Assembly: GCA_003477185.1 (NCBI GenBank)
Contig: DMTJ01000233.1
Coordinates: 1 to 5,023 of the forward strand
Reading direction: 5' to 3'
Origin: Lentisphaeria bacterium
GTDB lineage: Bacteria > Verrucomicrobiota > Lentisphaeria > JABSQK01 > UBA12247
DNA length: 5,023 bases
Positions 1 through 5,023 of the stretch are shown here, piece by piece. The notes below the pieces were generated by a model. That model had not been told where the DNA came from, did not search any database, and saw only the letters and a program-made list of their open reading frames with translations. Positions within the stretch are counted from its first letter, which is position 1, and every line of letters begins with the position of its first letter. The translations under genes were made by a program, and so were the position numbers.

Positions 1-1223
1 TTGTCTACGGCGTGGCCTTCAGGCTGCAGGTTAAGCTGTGCAGAAAAGCGTTTGCGCATGGCCTTGAAGCTGTGTTCCAGGCCGCGCAGGTAGCTGCCAG
101 GGCTGTATGAGTCGCCCAAGTGATACCGCGGAAAGGCGACTGCACCTCCGGCGTGCTCTTCCTCGGCAAACCCAAACATGTTCGCAGACATGCTGATTTG
201 GGTTTTGACCTCTTTCTTACAATAGCCGAAGTAGTTATCCGCAATCAGGGTAACTACCACGCCAGCAGTAGTACGACAGGTGATTTTGAACGGCGTACCC
301 TCGTTGTACAGCTCGTCCTCTTCCTTCCAGCACATGCCGTCACGGCGCTGACGTTCCGTGGCGTCGGCCCAATTGGGCAAGCCCAGATCCTTCTTGCGCA
401 GTCGCGTCATCTGCGGGGCGAGAATCACGCAGCCGGTATGTCCGGTCCAGCCGTCCACATCCAGTGCGGCATCGTTCCACAGCAGGTTCGGGTCACCGGC
501 ATTGCCAAAAATAGACTCCACGAAATCCAGGTTGCTGACCATCGAGCCCGGAGCAAAGAAGCGAACTTCTAAAGATTTCCGCGCCATGTGGCCCGGAACT
601 TCCGGACAGACCGGAGGCCGCAGCAACAACGACACAAAACTCTCGAATGGTGGGGCGAAATCCTGGGAATACGGCACTGCCAGCAACTCTCCGGGAGGTG
701 TCAGTGCAGCGCGAAGCAGCCCCACGAAGGTGCAGACCGGGACCAGTTTCTTGTCGGCTGGAGTCAACGGACCGAGATCCGCGATATGAAAGCTGCCCTT
801 GGTCGTGCGCCGGTCATGCAGCGGATTATGCAGCACCCCTTGGTGGAGGCGATGTGAATTCAGGATGGAGCTCTCGTGCTCGTCCTTTCCCATCGGCAAG
901 GCCAGTTCGCGCGCCAGCCCGTGCCGGTCCAGCACTAGGGTGTTGCCCGGAAGTTGCGGGGCCTCGGCATCCTCGGCCAGCTCTGAAACTTTGTCAATGA
1001 AGTCTTGGATGCGGCGATCGGCCGGACACAGGTGCTTGTTCAAAACGCGACTTTTCTCGAGATGGTTCTGGATCAGGTCTTGTGCGACCTCCAGAAACTC
1101 CTGCCGCGCCGTGTCTTGCGGTAAGGTGCAGCCAGCGGCGGCCAGCTTGATATGCAAGTAATCAACAATGTCATCCGAGGACTTGCGTCCCACGCCCAGC
1201 GCTCTAGAATGCCAATTTTCCAT
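1..1223 (-). CDS. PPi-type phosphoenolpyruvate carboxykinase, N-terminal 407 residues (partial)
   Basis: The reverse strand is open without a stop from the ATG at 1223-1221 to the left edge, giving 407 codons of a longer gene. An in-frame TAA at 1241-1239 lies just upstream, and no other start codon lies between, which fixes the start. Visible conserved blocks are HDRRTTKGSFHI (about residues 136-147), FGNAGDP (239-245) followed by DGWTGHTGCVILAP, DATERQRRDG, and DNYFGYCKKEVKTQIS (329-344) followed by AEEEHAGGA. From memory these match the diphosphate-dependent PEP carboxykinase of Propionibacterium and Entamoeba (EC 4.1.1.38), a cytoplasmic enzyme of roughly 1,100 residues. It interconverts PEP, CO2 and phosphate with oxaloacetate and PPi and is unrelated in length to the ATP and GTP enzymes. 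About two thirds of the protein lies outside the window, so completeness and the remaining active site cannot be judged. It is transcribed away from the glycan genes. Base composition looks less GC-rich than the plus-strand operon. No Shine-Dalgarno is evident. Confidence 0.88.
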   Translation of the reverse strand, partial: MENWHSRALGVGRKSSDDIVDYLHIKLAAAGCTLPQDTARQEFLEVAQDLIQNHLEKSRVLNKHLCPADRRIQDFIDKVSELAEDAEAPQLPGNTLVLDRHGLARELALPMGKDEHESSILNSHRLHQGVLHNPLHDRRTTKGSFHIADLGPLTPADKKLVPVCTFVGLLRAALTPPGELLAVPYSQDFAPPFESFVSLLLRPPVCPEVPGHMARKSLEVRFFAPGSMVSNLDFVESIFGNAGDPNLLWNDAALDVDGWTGHTGCVILAPQMTRLRKKDLGLPNWADATERQRRDGMCWKEEDELYNEGTPFKITCRTTAGVVVTLIADNYFGYCKKEVKTQISMSANMFGFAEEEHAGGAVAFPRYHLGDSYSPGSYLRGLEHSFKAMRKRFSAQLNLQPEGHAVD

Positions 1224-1240
1224 GGAAACGGTACCCGTTT
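1217..1240 (-). promoter_or_regulatory. Two linked palindromes spanning the PEPCK start codon
   Basis: TTTCCATGGAAA (1217-1228) is a perfect 12-bp palindrome centred on the start codon. It runs into AAACGG-TAC-CCGTTT (1226-1240), which has perfect 6-bp arms around a 3-nt spacer. The two share the AAA at 1226-1228, so in mRNA the two folds would compete for the same bases, and the AUG would lie in or beside a stem. The position suits an operator or translation-initiation control, but the role is inferred from symmetry and location only. Confidence 0.4.
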
Positions 1241-1379
1241 AATGCGTTCGATCGTTCCCCGCCAGCCTAGTGCGGAAGGGAACCCGGACTGAATGTGAAT
1301 CGCTACGCAATCCTTGCCACCTTTCGAATGCTCAGTTTTCGTGCATGGTACCACTTTCTGCTATCCAAGGAGAATGCTA
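1224..1379. other. Divergent intergenic region
   Basis: This 156-bp spacer separates the minus-strand PEPCK gene from the plus-strand glycan operon and must hold promoters in both directions if both are transcribed from here. I could not pick convincing -35/-10 pairs on either strand. It holds two GGTACC cores, at 1230-1235 within the palindrome at the PEPCK start and at 1347-1352 within TGGTACCA (1346-1353), 117 bp apart. In-frame codons upstream of 1374 extend back to a TTG at 1314, but that stretch has no family resemblance and no Shine-Dalgarno was seen for it. Confidence 0.5.
1367..1372 (+). promoter_or_regulatory. Shine-Dalgarno AAGGAG that decides the ELM1-like gene start
   Basis: AAGGAG lies 1 nt before an ATG (1374-1376), too close for normal initiation, and 7 nt before an in-frame TTG (1380-1382), an ideal distance. 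The TTG is therefore the better start by spacing, and the ATG two codons earlier is the alternative. Confidence 0.6.
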
Positions 1380-2336
1380 TTGAGCCAGCAGGCAATCGTC
1401 ATCACCGACCGGAAACCGGGTCACGAGAATCAGGCACTGGCGCTTTGCGCGCTGTTGGACTGGCAGCCACAGCTGGTGCCTATCTCCGCCACACGGCTGC
1501 AGAAGGCCCTGTTTTATGTCTGGGACCGCGTCGGCAAGCAGCCGGAATCCGCGATTCCGGGCGATCTTCCCGCGCAAGCTTCCGCCGTGGTGGCCGCCGG
1601 ATCTACCACCTTTTTCCCCGCGGCTTGCGTGGCCGCGCGCCTGCAAGTGCCGCTGATCGTCATTCTCTATCCGCGTGGGTTTCGCTTGGAGCAGGCCGCC
1701 TGCATCCTGGTTCCGGAGTTCGACCGGCCCGCGGCCGCGCCGAACATCGTCCCGATTCCGGCGAATCTTTGCGCTCGCGACAAGCCCAGGCTGCGGGACT
1801 GTGCGGCTGAGTTTCGGGACCGGCACACCTCGGCTAAGCCAGCCGTTGGGGTGATGATCGGCGGCCCGAATCGGGTCAGCGAGATCGACTGCGATGCCTT
1901 GCGCGAGCAGCTCCAACGAGCCTTCTGCCTGTTGCCGGATCATGAGTTTTGGCTGACTACCTCGCGGCGGACGCCCGACGATGTCGTGCACATGCTTCAC
2001 GAGCTGCCCTTCGCCTTCTCGCTGATCTTCAGCGAACAGGATCGCTACAATCCCATTCCCTACTTTATAGAAGCCTGCGATCGCCTGTTAGTGACCAGCG
2101 ACTCCAGCAGCATGATCAGCGAAGCCGTGACTTTCGGCCAGGCGGCGGTCGAGGTCCTCCCGAACCGCGTCACCCGGCCGGGAAGCAAGTTCGACCGCTT
2201 TCTCGCTGGGCTGGTGCCTCGCAAGGCTGTCCACATCTTCGACGGCTCGCTTGGCGACAGTCGCACCAAGTTAGATTTGTCCTTCATTCCCGGCGAGGTA
2301 CGACGTTGCATATCGTCCAACTTCTCCCCGAGCTGA
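1380..2336 (+). CDS. ELM1-family (DUF1022-type) protein, probable glycan-synthesis enzyme
   Basis: The 318-residue product is close to usual family length. Recognisable blocks are the N-terminal VITDRKPGHENQ (about 7-18), the mid-protein IGGPNR (160-165), TTSRRTP (193-199), and VTSDSSSMISEAVTFG (238-253). The last corresponds to the family's 'TxDSxSMxSEA' signature. The family is named after a plant mitochondrial fission protein, but bacterial members sit in lipopolysaccharide and other envelope glycan loci and have a GT-B-like layout, so a role in fission is not implied. No signal peptide or membrane segment is evident, suggesting a cytosolic or peripheral protein. It is the first gene of the operon, and its end overlaps the next gene by 31 bp. 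The start was chosen as TTG 1380 because the AAGGAG at 1367-1372 is 7 nt away; ATG 1374 would add two residues. The substrate is unknown. Confidence 0.88.
   Translation: MSQQAIVITDRKPGHENQALALCALLDWQPQLVPISATRLQKALFYVWDRVGKQPESAIPGDLPAQASAVVAAGSTTFFPAACVAARLQVPLIVILYPRGFRLEQAACILVPEFDRPAAAPNIVPIPANLCARDKPRLRDCAAEFRDRHTSAKPAVGVMIGGPNRVSEIDCDALREQLQRAFCLLPDHEFWLTTSRRTPDDVVHMLHELPFAFSLIFSEQDRYNPIPYFIEACDRLLVTSDSSSMISEAVTFGQAAVEVLPNRVTRPGSKFDRFLAGLVPRKAVHIFDGSLGDSRTKLDLSFIPGEVRRCISSNFSPS
2295..2298 (+). promoter_or_regulatory. Shine-Dalgarno GAGG for the GT4 gene, inside the ELM1-like gene
   Basis: GAGG (part of GGCGAGG) lies 7 nt before TTG 2306 and within the coding sequence of the preceding gene. 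It supports the TTG start and translational coupling. The reading frame stays open much further upstream, to about 1949, but that part is a shadow of the ELM1-like gene. Confidence 0.6.
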
Positions 2337-3397
2337 ACCAAGGCGGCATCGAACGCGGTGTGGTCGAGCTAAATCGCGAGCTGGTCGCCCGCGGATTCCG
2401 CAGCACCGTGGTCAGTGCTGGCGGCGCACTTGTGCCGACGATTGAGCAGGACGGCGGCACTCACCTCACCGTGGATATCTGCAGCAAGAATCCGGTCACC
2501 GCCATTGCCCGTGCGCTCAAGCTGCGCGCTGCGCTTGCGGAGATCGCACCCTCGCTGCTACATGTCCGAAGTCGCGTGCCTGGCTGGCTCACTGCGCTGG
2601 CCAATCGCTCGCTCAAGCTCCCGCTGGTGAGCACCGTCCACGGCTACAACAGCGTAAACTGCTACAGCGAGATCATGACCCGCGGCGAGCGCGTGATCTG
2701 CGTCAGCCACGGCATTCGCGACTTCGTGCGTGAGCACTACGGCGTCGACGAAGCACGCCTGCGCGTGGTCCATCGCGGGGTCGACCTCCAAGCTTTTGCG
2801 AACTCCGCAAATCCCGAACCGCTGACGAGCCTCCAGGACACCTGGAGCCTCAACCGGCCGTTCGTGCTCGCCGCTGGCAGAATTTCACCGCTAAAAGGGC
2901 TCGATCTGATGATCGAAGCACTCAGCGACCCGCGCCTGAGTGGCCTCGACCTAGTGATTGCAGGCTCGGCCGGCACCCGTCATGGGCAGCACCTGCAGAG
3001 CCTGCACGACCTGATCGCGTCCCGGTCGCTCAGCGACCGCGTACATTTCGTCGGCAGTCAGAGTGATCTGGTGCCGTGGTACGCAGCGGCCCAGGCCGTC
3101 GTGTCCACTTCGCGCAAGCCCGAGAGCTTTGGCCGTACCCTCATCGAAGCCATGGCTTTGGAGACCCCCGTAATTGCTGGCCGGCACGGTGGCGCCCTAG
3201 AGATCGTCCGCGACGGCGAGAACGGCTATCTCGTCACGCCCGGCGACCGTCAAGAACTGGTCGAAGCATTGGCCGGGATCGAGCGCCTTCAGACCGCCGG
3301 GCTGCGCAGCTATGTCCAAGAAAACTTTTCGTTGGCGCGCATGGTTAGCGGGATTCTCGCGGTCTACGAGGAAGTGCTGCCGTGCACGTCCTGCTGA
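2306..3397 (+). CDS. Glycosyltransferase, GT4-like (GT-B fold)
   Basis: The 363-residue protein looks like a complete GT4 enzyme, which transfers a sugar from a nucleotide-sugar donor to a growing glycan at the cytoplasmic face of the membrane. The N-terminal Rossmann start is HIVQLLPELNQGGIERG (2-18), with the glycine-rich acceptor-side loop at GG 13-14. The linker to the donor domain carries VVHRGVD (154-160). The donor-binding domain begins with AAGRISPLKGLD (189-200) and contains PESFGRTLIEAMA (272-284), whose E273 and E281 form the EX7E motif, followed by HGGALEIVRDGENGYLV (294-310). The start is TTG 2306, chosen for the GAGG 7 nt upstream and because the first residues then match the usual family start. 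It overlaps the preceding gene by 31 bp and the next gene's GTG by 16 bp. Donor and acceptor sugars cannot be read from the sequence. Confidence 0.92.
   Translation: MHIVQLLPELNQGGIERGVVELNRELVARGFRSTVVSAGGALVPTIEQDGGTHLTVDICSKNPVTAIARALKLRAALAEIAPSLLHVRSRVPGWLTALANRSLKLPLVSTVHGYNSVNCYSEIMTRGERVICVSHGIRDFVREHYGVDEARLRVVHRGVDLQAFANSANPEPLTSLQDTWSLNRPFVLAAGRISPLKGLDLMIEALSDPRLSGLDLVIAGSAGTRHGQHLQSLHDLIASRSLSDRVHFVGSQSDLVPWYAAAQAVVSTSRKPESFGRTLIEAMALETPVIAGRHGGALEIVRDGENGYLVTPGDRQELVEALAGIERLQTAGLRSYVQENFSLARMVSGILAVYEEVLPCTSC
3368..3374 (+). promoter_or_regulatory. Shine-Dalgarno GAGGAAG for the third operon gene
   Basis: GAGGAAG lies 7 nt before GTG 3382, inside the end of the GT4 gene. It marks GTG 3382 as the natural start of the third gene, even though the frame opened there meets a TAG at 3466. 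The ATG at 3493 has no comparable site upstream. Confidence 0.55.
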
Positions 3398-3468
3398 CGA
3401 TCCCGCACGGGTTTGCCTTGCGCAACGCCGTCTACTCCACGCTCCCGGATGTGTTGGCCCAGGACTAG
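3382..3468 (+). pseudogene. Original N-terminus of the third gene, ended by an in-frame TAG
   Basis: GTG 3382 begins 28 codons reading HVLLTIPHGFALRN, then YSTLPDVLAQD and TAG (3466-3468). After the TAG the same frame continues as VTAVAAPA and runs straight into the 416-residue frame that starts at ATG 3493. The segment looks like the first beta-strand, glycine-containing turn and helix of a GT-B N-terminal domain, which the protein from 3493 would lack. It has a good Shine-Dalgarno and the overlapping-start style of its neighbours. The simplest reading is a nonsense substitution or a base-call error in a gene that really spans 3382-4743. Confidence 0.65.
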
Positions 3469-3492
3469 GTCACGGCCGTCGCCGCCCCAGCC

Positions 3493-4743
3493 ATGCACTC
3501 CGCGTTGCCTTCAGCCTGGCACGCGCAAGCTTGGCCGACCTATCGCGAATCAGCCCGGGCCGGCGTGCTGCGCCGCGCCGTCCTCACCGGGCACATGCGC
3601 GTCCATGCCACACCGGGAATGCAGCGCGCACTGCCGCGCCAGCGCGGCACCACCCGCCTCGGCCCTCGCCGGCTGCTAGACGAGATGGGCTGGCAGCTGG
3701 GCAAGACGTTGCGAACTCCGCAACACCTCTACACTTGGACGCAACGGCTCGAACGGGCTCATCGGGCCAGCAGCACCACGGCCGCCTGGCGTGCGATCCT
3801 CGCCAGCCAGCGTCCCGAAGTCATTCTCTGCGGGGACCAGCGCCGACCCGAGCACATCCCGCTGCGGATCGCAGCCCGTGACGTCGGCATTCCCTGCGGG
3901 ACCGTAATTTTCAGCTGGGACAACCTCTCCAGCAAGGGCCGCATGCCCTGTGGGTTCGACTTCTATCTGGTCTGGAGCGCGCACATGGCGCACGAACTCA
4001 GACGGTTCTACCCGGAAGTTCCGACCGAGGCCATCCACGTCACCGGTACGCCGCAGTTCGAGGCCTACCTCTCGTCGGATCGGGTTCGTCCGCGTGCGGA
4101 GTTCGCAGCCTCGATTGGCGCCGATCCTGCGGTTCCCTGGCTGGCCTTCTGCGGCGAGGGTCCGCTTACCTATCCAGACAGCCCGCAGTTTGTCTCCGAC
4201 CTCGTCGGCAGTAGCCAAAACCTGCAGATTCTGCTACGGCCAACGCCGTCGGATACTAGCGAGAGCTGGCGCTCGGTGGTCGCTGCGCACCCGGGCCGGG
4301 TCCTGTGGTGCCCGCCGAAGTGGCAGTGTGCGCAATCCTGGGAGCAGGCGCTGCCGAGCGAGCCCGATATGGCCGAGCTTGCGAACCTCGCACATCACTG
4401 CGCTGCCTGCGTAAACATTGCCTCGACGCTGACCTTGGATTTTGCTATTGCGGGCAAGCCCAGCATCAATTTAGCCTATGACACGACCACCCCGCCGCCG
4501 CTTGGTCGCCCGCTGTGGGAGCATTACTTCCAGTACGATCACTACCGGCCTATCGTGGAGCTGGGGGCCGCGACCATCGTGCGTCAGCGCGATCAGCTCG
4601 GGGCGGCCATTCAGGCGATCTTGGCAACGCCCGATGCGACCCTCGCAACCCGCGAGCAGCTGATCCAGATGCAGACGGACAACTGCATCTTCGACGTCGG
4701 CCAACGCATCCGTGCTGAATTAGGGAGGCGGTCCGCTGGCTGA
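3493..4743 (+). CDS. GT-B-like surface-glycan protein (FSWDNLSSKG type), N-terminus interrupted
   Basis: The frame from the first ATG after the amber codon encodes 416 residues; from the likely original GTG at 3382 it would be 452 plus the TAG. Visible motifs, numbered from the ATG, are RPEVILCGDQ (107-116), FSWDNLSSKG (140-149), HVTGTPQFEAY (182-192), LAFCGEGPLTYP (217-228), LLRPTPSD (247-254), and CVNIASTLTLDFAIAGKPSINL split across 306-327. This pattern of an SWDN loop, a V-x-GTPQF strand and a C-terminal 'ST...DxAxxGKPxI' stretch resembles GT-B enzymes of the CDP-glycerol glycerophosphotransferase or UDP-GlcNAc epimerase-like type found in polysaccharide loci. The activity is inferred from fold-like motifs and operon position. 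No membrane segments are seen. The region is very GC-rich. If only the ATG form is made, it lacks the first strand of its N-terminal domain and may be inactive. Confidence 0.75.
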   Translation: MHSALPSAWHAQAWPTYRESARAGVLRRAVLTGHMRVHATPGMQRALPRQRGTTRLGPRRLLDEMGWQLGKTLRTPQHLYTWTQRLERAHRASSTTAAWRAILASQRPEVILCGDQRRPEHIPLRIAARDVGIPCGTVIFSWDNLSSKGRMPCGFDFYLVWSAHMAHELRRFYPEVPTEAIHVTGTPQFEAYLSSDRVRPRAEFAASIGADPAVPWLAFCGEGPLTYPDSPQFVSDLVGSSQNLQILLRPTPSDTSESWRSVVAAHPGRVLWCPPKWQCAQSWEQALPSEPDMAELANLAHHCAACVNIASTLTLDFAIAGKPSINLAYDTTTPPPLGRPLWEHYFQYDHYRPIVELGAATIVRQRDQLGAAIQAILATPDATLATREQLIQMQTDNCIFDVGQRIRAELGRRSAG

Positions 4744-4810
4744 ACTGACCATGATCGGAAGTCGTGAAAAGAGATTTATCCGCAGATTACGCGGATTAAC
4801 GCAGATCTAA
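4722..4810 (+). other. Possible truncated start of a fourth operon gene
   Basis: AGGGAGG (4722-4728) inside the end of the third gene is a strong Shine-Dalgarno. Seven nt later a CTG (4736-4738) opens a frame reading LAELTMIGSREKRF that passes an ATG at 4751 and stops at TAA 4808, inside the repeat. This mimics the overlapping-start layout of the previous genes but encodes only about 24 residues, or 19 from the ATG. It could be the remnant of a lost fourth gene cut by the repeat, or chance. No function is assigned. Confidence 0.2.
4775..4810. repeat. Degenerate tandem and hairpin repeat between convergent genes
   Basis: Three imperfect copies of a 9-10 bp unit follow each other: GCAGATTAC (4782-4790), GCGGATTAA (4791-4799) and GCAGATCTAA (4801-4810). 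The first two also form a hairpin, ATCCGC (4778-4783) with GCGGAT (4791-4796) around a 7-nt loop, extended by two A-T pairs beyond one mismatch. Read on the minus strand, the hairpin is followed within a few bases by TCTCTTTT, so it could act as a weak terminator for the minus-strand gene ending at 4831. Similar short GCAGATTA-type repeats occur between genes in several bacterial phyla, as far as I recall; that link is unverified here. Confidence 0.5.
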
Positions 4811-4830
4811 CAGCGTTCCTACTCCCGGGC

Positions 4831-5023
4831 TTAGCGAACGGAGATCACGGTGCCTGGGCGAACGAGGGAGATGCTGATGTTATCGACCGATGTCGTGCCA
4901 CCGCCGGTTTCATTCCCAGCAAAAGCGAGGAAGAAGGTATCGATATCGCCGACGGACGTAACGCCGGGGATTCCCAGGCCGGCCAAACTTATCACCGTTA
5001 CAAATGTGCCGGTTCCCGTCAGT
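4831..5023 (-). CDS. C-terminal 63 residues of a probable exported beta-rich protein (partial)
   Basis: The reverse strand is open from the right edge to the TAA at 4833-4831, giving 63 codons and the stop. The residues are rich in Gly, Thr, Ser, Val and Ile and contain GDIDTFFLAFAGNETGGG, then TSVDNISISLV, and end GTVISVR. The 'x-VDNIS-x-S' strand close to the C-terminus recalls the last strand of jelly-roll (carbohydrate-binding or lectin-like) domains of secreted bacterial proteins. There are no Cys, and no PEP-CTERM or LPXTG sorting tail is seen. The start, any signal peptide and the total length lie outside the window, so function is unknown. It converges on the glycan operon with an 87-bp gap containing the repeat. 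Confidence 0.6.
   Translation of the reverse strand, partial: LTGTGTFVTVISLAGLGIPGVTSVGDIDTFFLAFAGNETGGGTTSVDNISISLVRPGTVISVR

Noticed and set aside
120..1161. Several plus-strand open frames of 89-150 codons
   Set aside because: They lie antisense to the continuous PEPCK frame, whose translation carries conserved family motifs. Their own products are low-complexity and start without ribosome sites.
1073..1354. Minus-strand 93-codon frame crossing the PEPCK start
   Set aside because: It is in a different frame from PEPCK, has no recognisable motif, and overlaps the well-supported N-terminus.
1314..1379. N-terminal extension of the ELM1-like protein from TTG 1314
   Set aside because: The extra residues do not resemble the family, and no Shine-Dalgarno was seen before 1314, whereas AAGGAG sits correctly before 1380.
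1377..2000. Minus-strand 207-codon frame
   Set aside because: It is antisense to the ELM1-like gene with an Arg/Gly/Gln-rich composition, as expected of a shadow in GC-rich DNA.
1949..2305. Upstream extension of the GT4 frame
   Set aside because: It stays open for 357 bases but overlaps conserved ELM1-like coding in another frame. The GT4 homology and the Shine-Dalgarno both point to TTG 2306.
3312..3881. Plus-strand 189-codon frame bridging the second and third genes
   Set aside because: The product is rich in Arg, Ala, Pro and His and covers parts of two better-supported genes. I considered whether it reflected a frameshift in the third gene, but the 3382-4743 frame is continuous apart from the TAG.
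3676..4218. Minus-strand 180-codon frame
   Set aside because: It is antisense to the FSWDN-type gene, with no motif or ribosome site. The plus strand carries the conserved blocks.
4744..4830. Strong intrinsic terminator for the glycan operon
   Set aside because: The only hairpin here has a 6-bp stem, and on the plus strand it is not followed by a T tract. At best it serves the minus-strand gene.

Overview
This is GC-rich, densely coded bacterial DNA. It holds the start of a large central-metabolism gene on the minus strand, a compact three-gene glycosyltransferase-type operon on the plus strand, and the end of a probably exported protein on the minus strand. The host lineage cannot be fixed from 5 kb. 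A PPi-type PEP carboxykinase, an ELM1-family glycan gene and a degenerate 'GCAGATTA' intergenic repeat would fit a Gram-negative soil or sediment bacterium such as an acidobacterium or proteobacterium, but this is a weak inference.

Layout. (1) Positions 1-1223, minus strand: 407 N-terminal codons of a protein that matches, from memory of the family, pyrophosphate-dependent phosphoenolpyruvate carboxykinase. The gene runs off the left edge. Six-frame ORF calls can miss it because no stop falls inside the window. (2) Positions 1224-1379: a 156-bp divergent intergenic region with two linked palindromes at the PEPCK start codon and a Shine-Dalgarno for the next gene. (3) Positions 1380-4743, plus strand: an ELM1-family (DUF1022-type) protein, a GT4-type glycosyltransferase, and a GT-B-like protein with an FSWDNLSSKG motif. 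The genes overlap by 31 and 16 bp and have non-ATG starts (TTG, TTG, GTG), each behind a purine-rich Shine-Dalgarno. The third gene has an in-frame TAG 28 codons after its natural GTG start. (4) Positions 4744-4830: a short convergent spacer with a degenerate tandem or hairpin repeat. (5) Positions 4831-5023, minus strand: the last 63 codons of a beta-rich, Gly/Thr/Ser-rich protein.

The three plus-strand genes most likely act together in building a surface glycan (LPS core, O-antigen or another envelope polysaccharide), with translation coupled from gene to gene. The amber codon either inactivates the third gene, forces restart at the ATG at 3493, is read through, or is a sequencing error. 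The flanking PEPCK and exported-protein genes look functionally unrelated. I found no RNA gene, CRISPR array, transposase or complete novel system.
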